From contig CALMWO010000577.1 in NCBI GenBank assembly GCA_937873805.1, positions 1 through 6,421 on the forward strand: a stretch of 6,421 nt of DNA, written 5' to 3'. The position numbers and the translations under genes are program-made. Positions 6,248 to 6,421 of this stretch are shown here, in pieces; the stretch's first letter is position 1; each line of letters begins with the position of its first letter. Source of the DNA: an uncultured Hyphomonadaceae bacterium (GTDB taxonomy: Bacteria > Pseudomonadota > Alphaproteobacteria > Caulobacterales > Hyphomonadaceae). The notes under the pieces were generated by a model that worked only from the letters and a program-made list of their open reading frames with translations, ran no database searches and had not been told where the DNA came from.

Positions 6248-6254
6248 GAGGAGG
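6248..6254 (+). promoter_or_regulatory. Ribosome binding site of flgG
   Basis: GAGGAGG sits 10 bases before the flgG ATG and is the strongest Shine-Dalgarno match on this strand. It is stronger than the site before flgF, in line with FlgG being needed in more copies than FlgF (known rod stoichiometry). Confidence 0.8.
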
Positions 6255-6264
6255 CAAGACTTAC

Positions 6265-6421
6265 ATGCGCGCTCTCAACACCGCCGCAACGGGCATGCAG
6301 GCCCAGCAGCTCAATGTCGAAGTCATCGCGAACAACATCGCGAACATGAACACGACCAGCTTCAAGCGTCAGCGCGCCGAATTCCAGGATCTGCTCTACC
6401 AGAACGTCGAGCGCATGGGCG
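6265..6421 (+). CDS. flgG: Flagellar distal rod protein FlgG (partial, N-terminus only)
   Basis: FlgG builds the distal rod between the proximal rod and the hook. Only the first 52 codons are present; the frame is open to the right edge. The sequence begins MRALNTAATGMQAQQLNVEV, then has the rod/hook signature IANNIANMNTTSFKRQRAEF (about 21-40) and continues DLLYQNVERMG, typical of FlgG. It follows flgF after 34 bases and has its own strong ribosome site, so the two are very likely co-transcribed. In related bacteria flgA and flgH follow in the same operon; they would lie outside this window. Confidence 0.94.
   Translation, partial: MRALNTAATGMQAQQLNVEVIANNIANMNTTSFKRQRAEFQDLLYQNVERMG

Noticed and set aside
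5508..6257. A 249-codon open frame on the minus strand across flgF
   Set aside because: It is the antisense shadow of flgF, with an Arg-rich, motif-free product.

Overview
The window is a divergent flagellar locus from a GC-rich alphaproteobacterium. Five minus-strand genes (fliL, fliM, a DUF6468-type gene, a motE-like gene and a large secreted protein gene) face away from two plus-strand rod genes (flgF, flgG). The gene set, the alphaproteobacteria-typical DUF6468 and MotE-like proteins, and the FliM sequence with its EIDSLL motif set back behind an N-terminal extension all suggest a Caulobacter/Hyphomonas-like (Caulobacterales or Hyphomonadaceae) organism. That placement comes from recognising the families, not from a database search.

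Minus strand, read from about 5222 down to 1: FliL (stator-associated inner-membrane protein), FliM (C-ring switch protein), a 129-residue membrane-anchored coiled-coil protein, a 235-residue MotE-like periplasmic protein, and the first 764 residues of a large exported protein that runs off the left edge. The genes are packed as one operon: a 6-base gap, an ATGA overlap, a stop codon that runs into the next Shine-Dalgarno sequence (TAGGAGGG), and a GTGA overlap. The last gene is the least understood. It has a signal peptide, about three beta-rich segments that look alike (AMIN-like by eye), a Pro/Ala linker and a TPR-like helical region. Its closed, coupled position behind motE suggests an envelope role tied to the flagellar motor.

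Plus strand, from 5499 to the right edge: complete FlgF (proximal rod) and the first 52 codons of FlgG (distal rod), 34 bases apart, with a strong GAGGAGG before flgG.

The 276-base divergent gap (5223-5498) is rich in candidate regulatory sequence. It holds a sigma-54-like -24/-12 element just upstream of flgF, a perfect palindrome overlapping its -12 and predicted start, a pair of direct repeats (TGCCGGGTG) about 120-143 bases upstream of that start where an enhancer-binding protein such as FlbD could sit, TTAACC half-sites resembling CtrA boxes, and a perfect hairpin in the presumed fliL leader. This fits a hierarchy in which stator/switch genes and rod genes are controlled separately from one shared region. 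All regulatory assignments are motif readings without experimental support. I see no RNA genes, mobile elements, CRISPR arrays or clear terminators.
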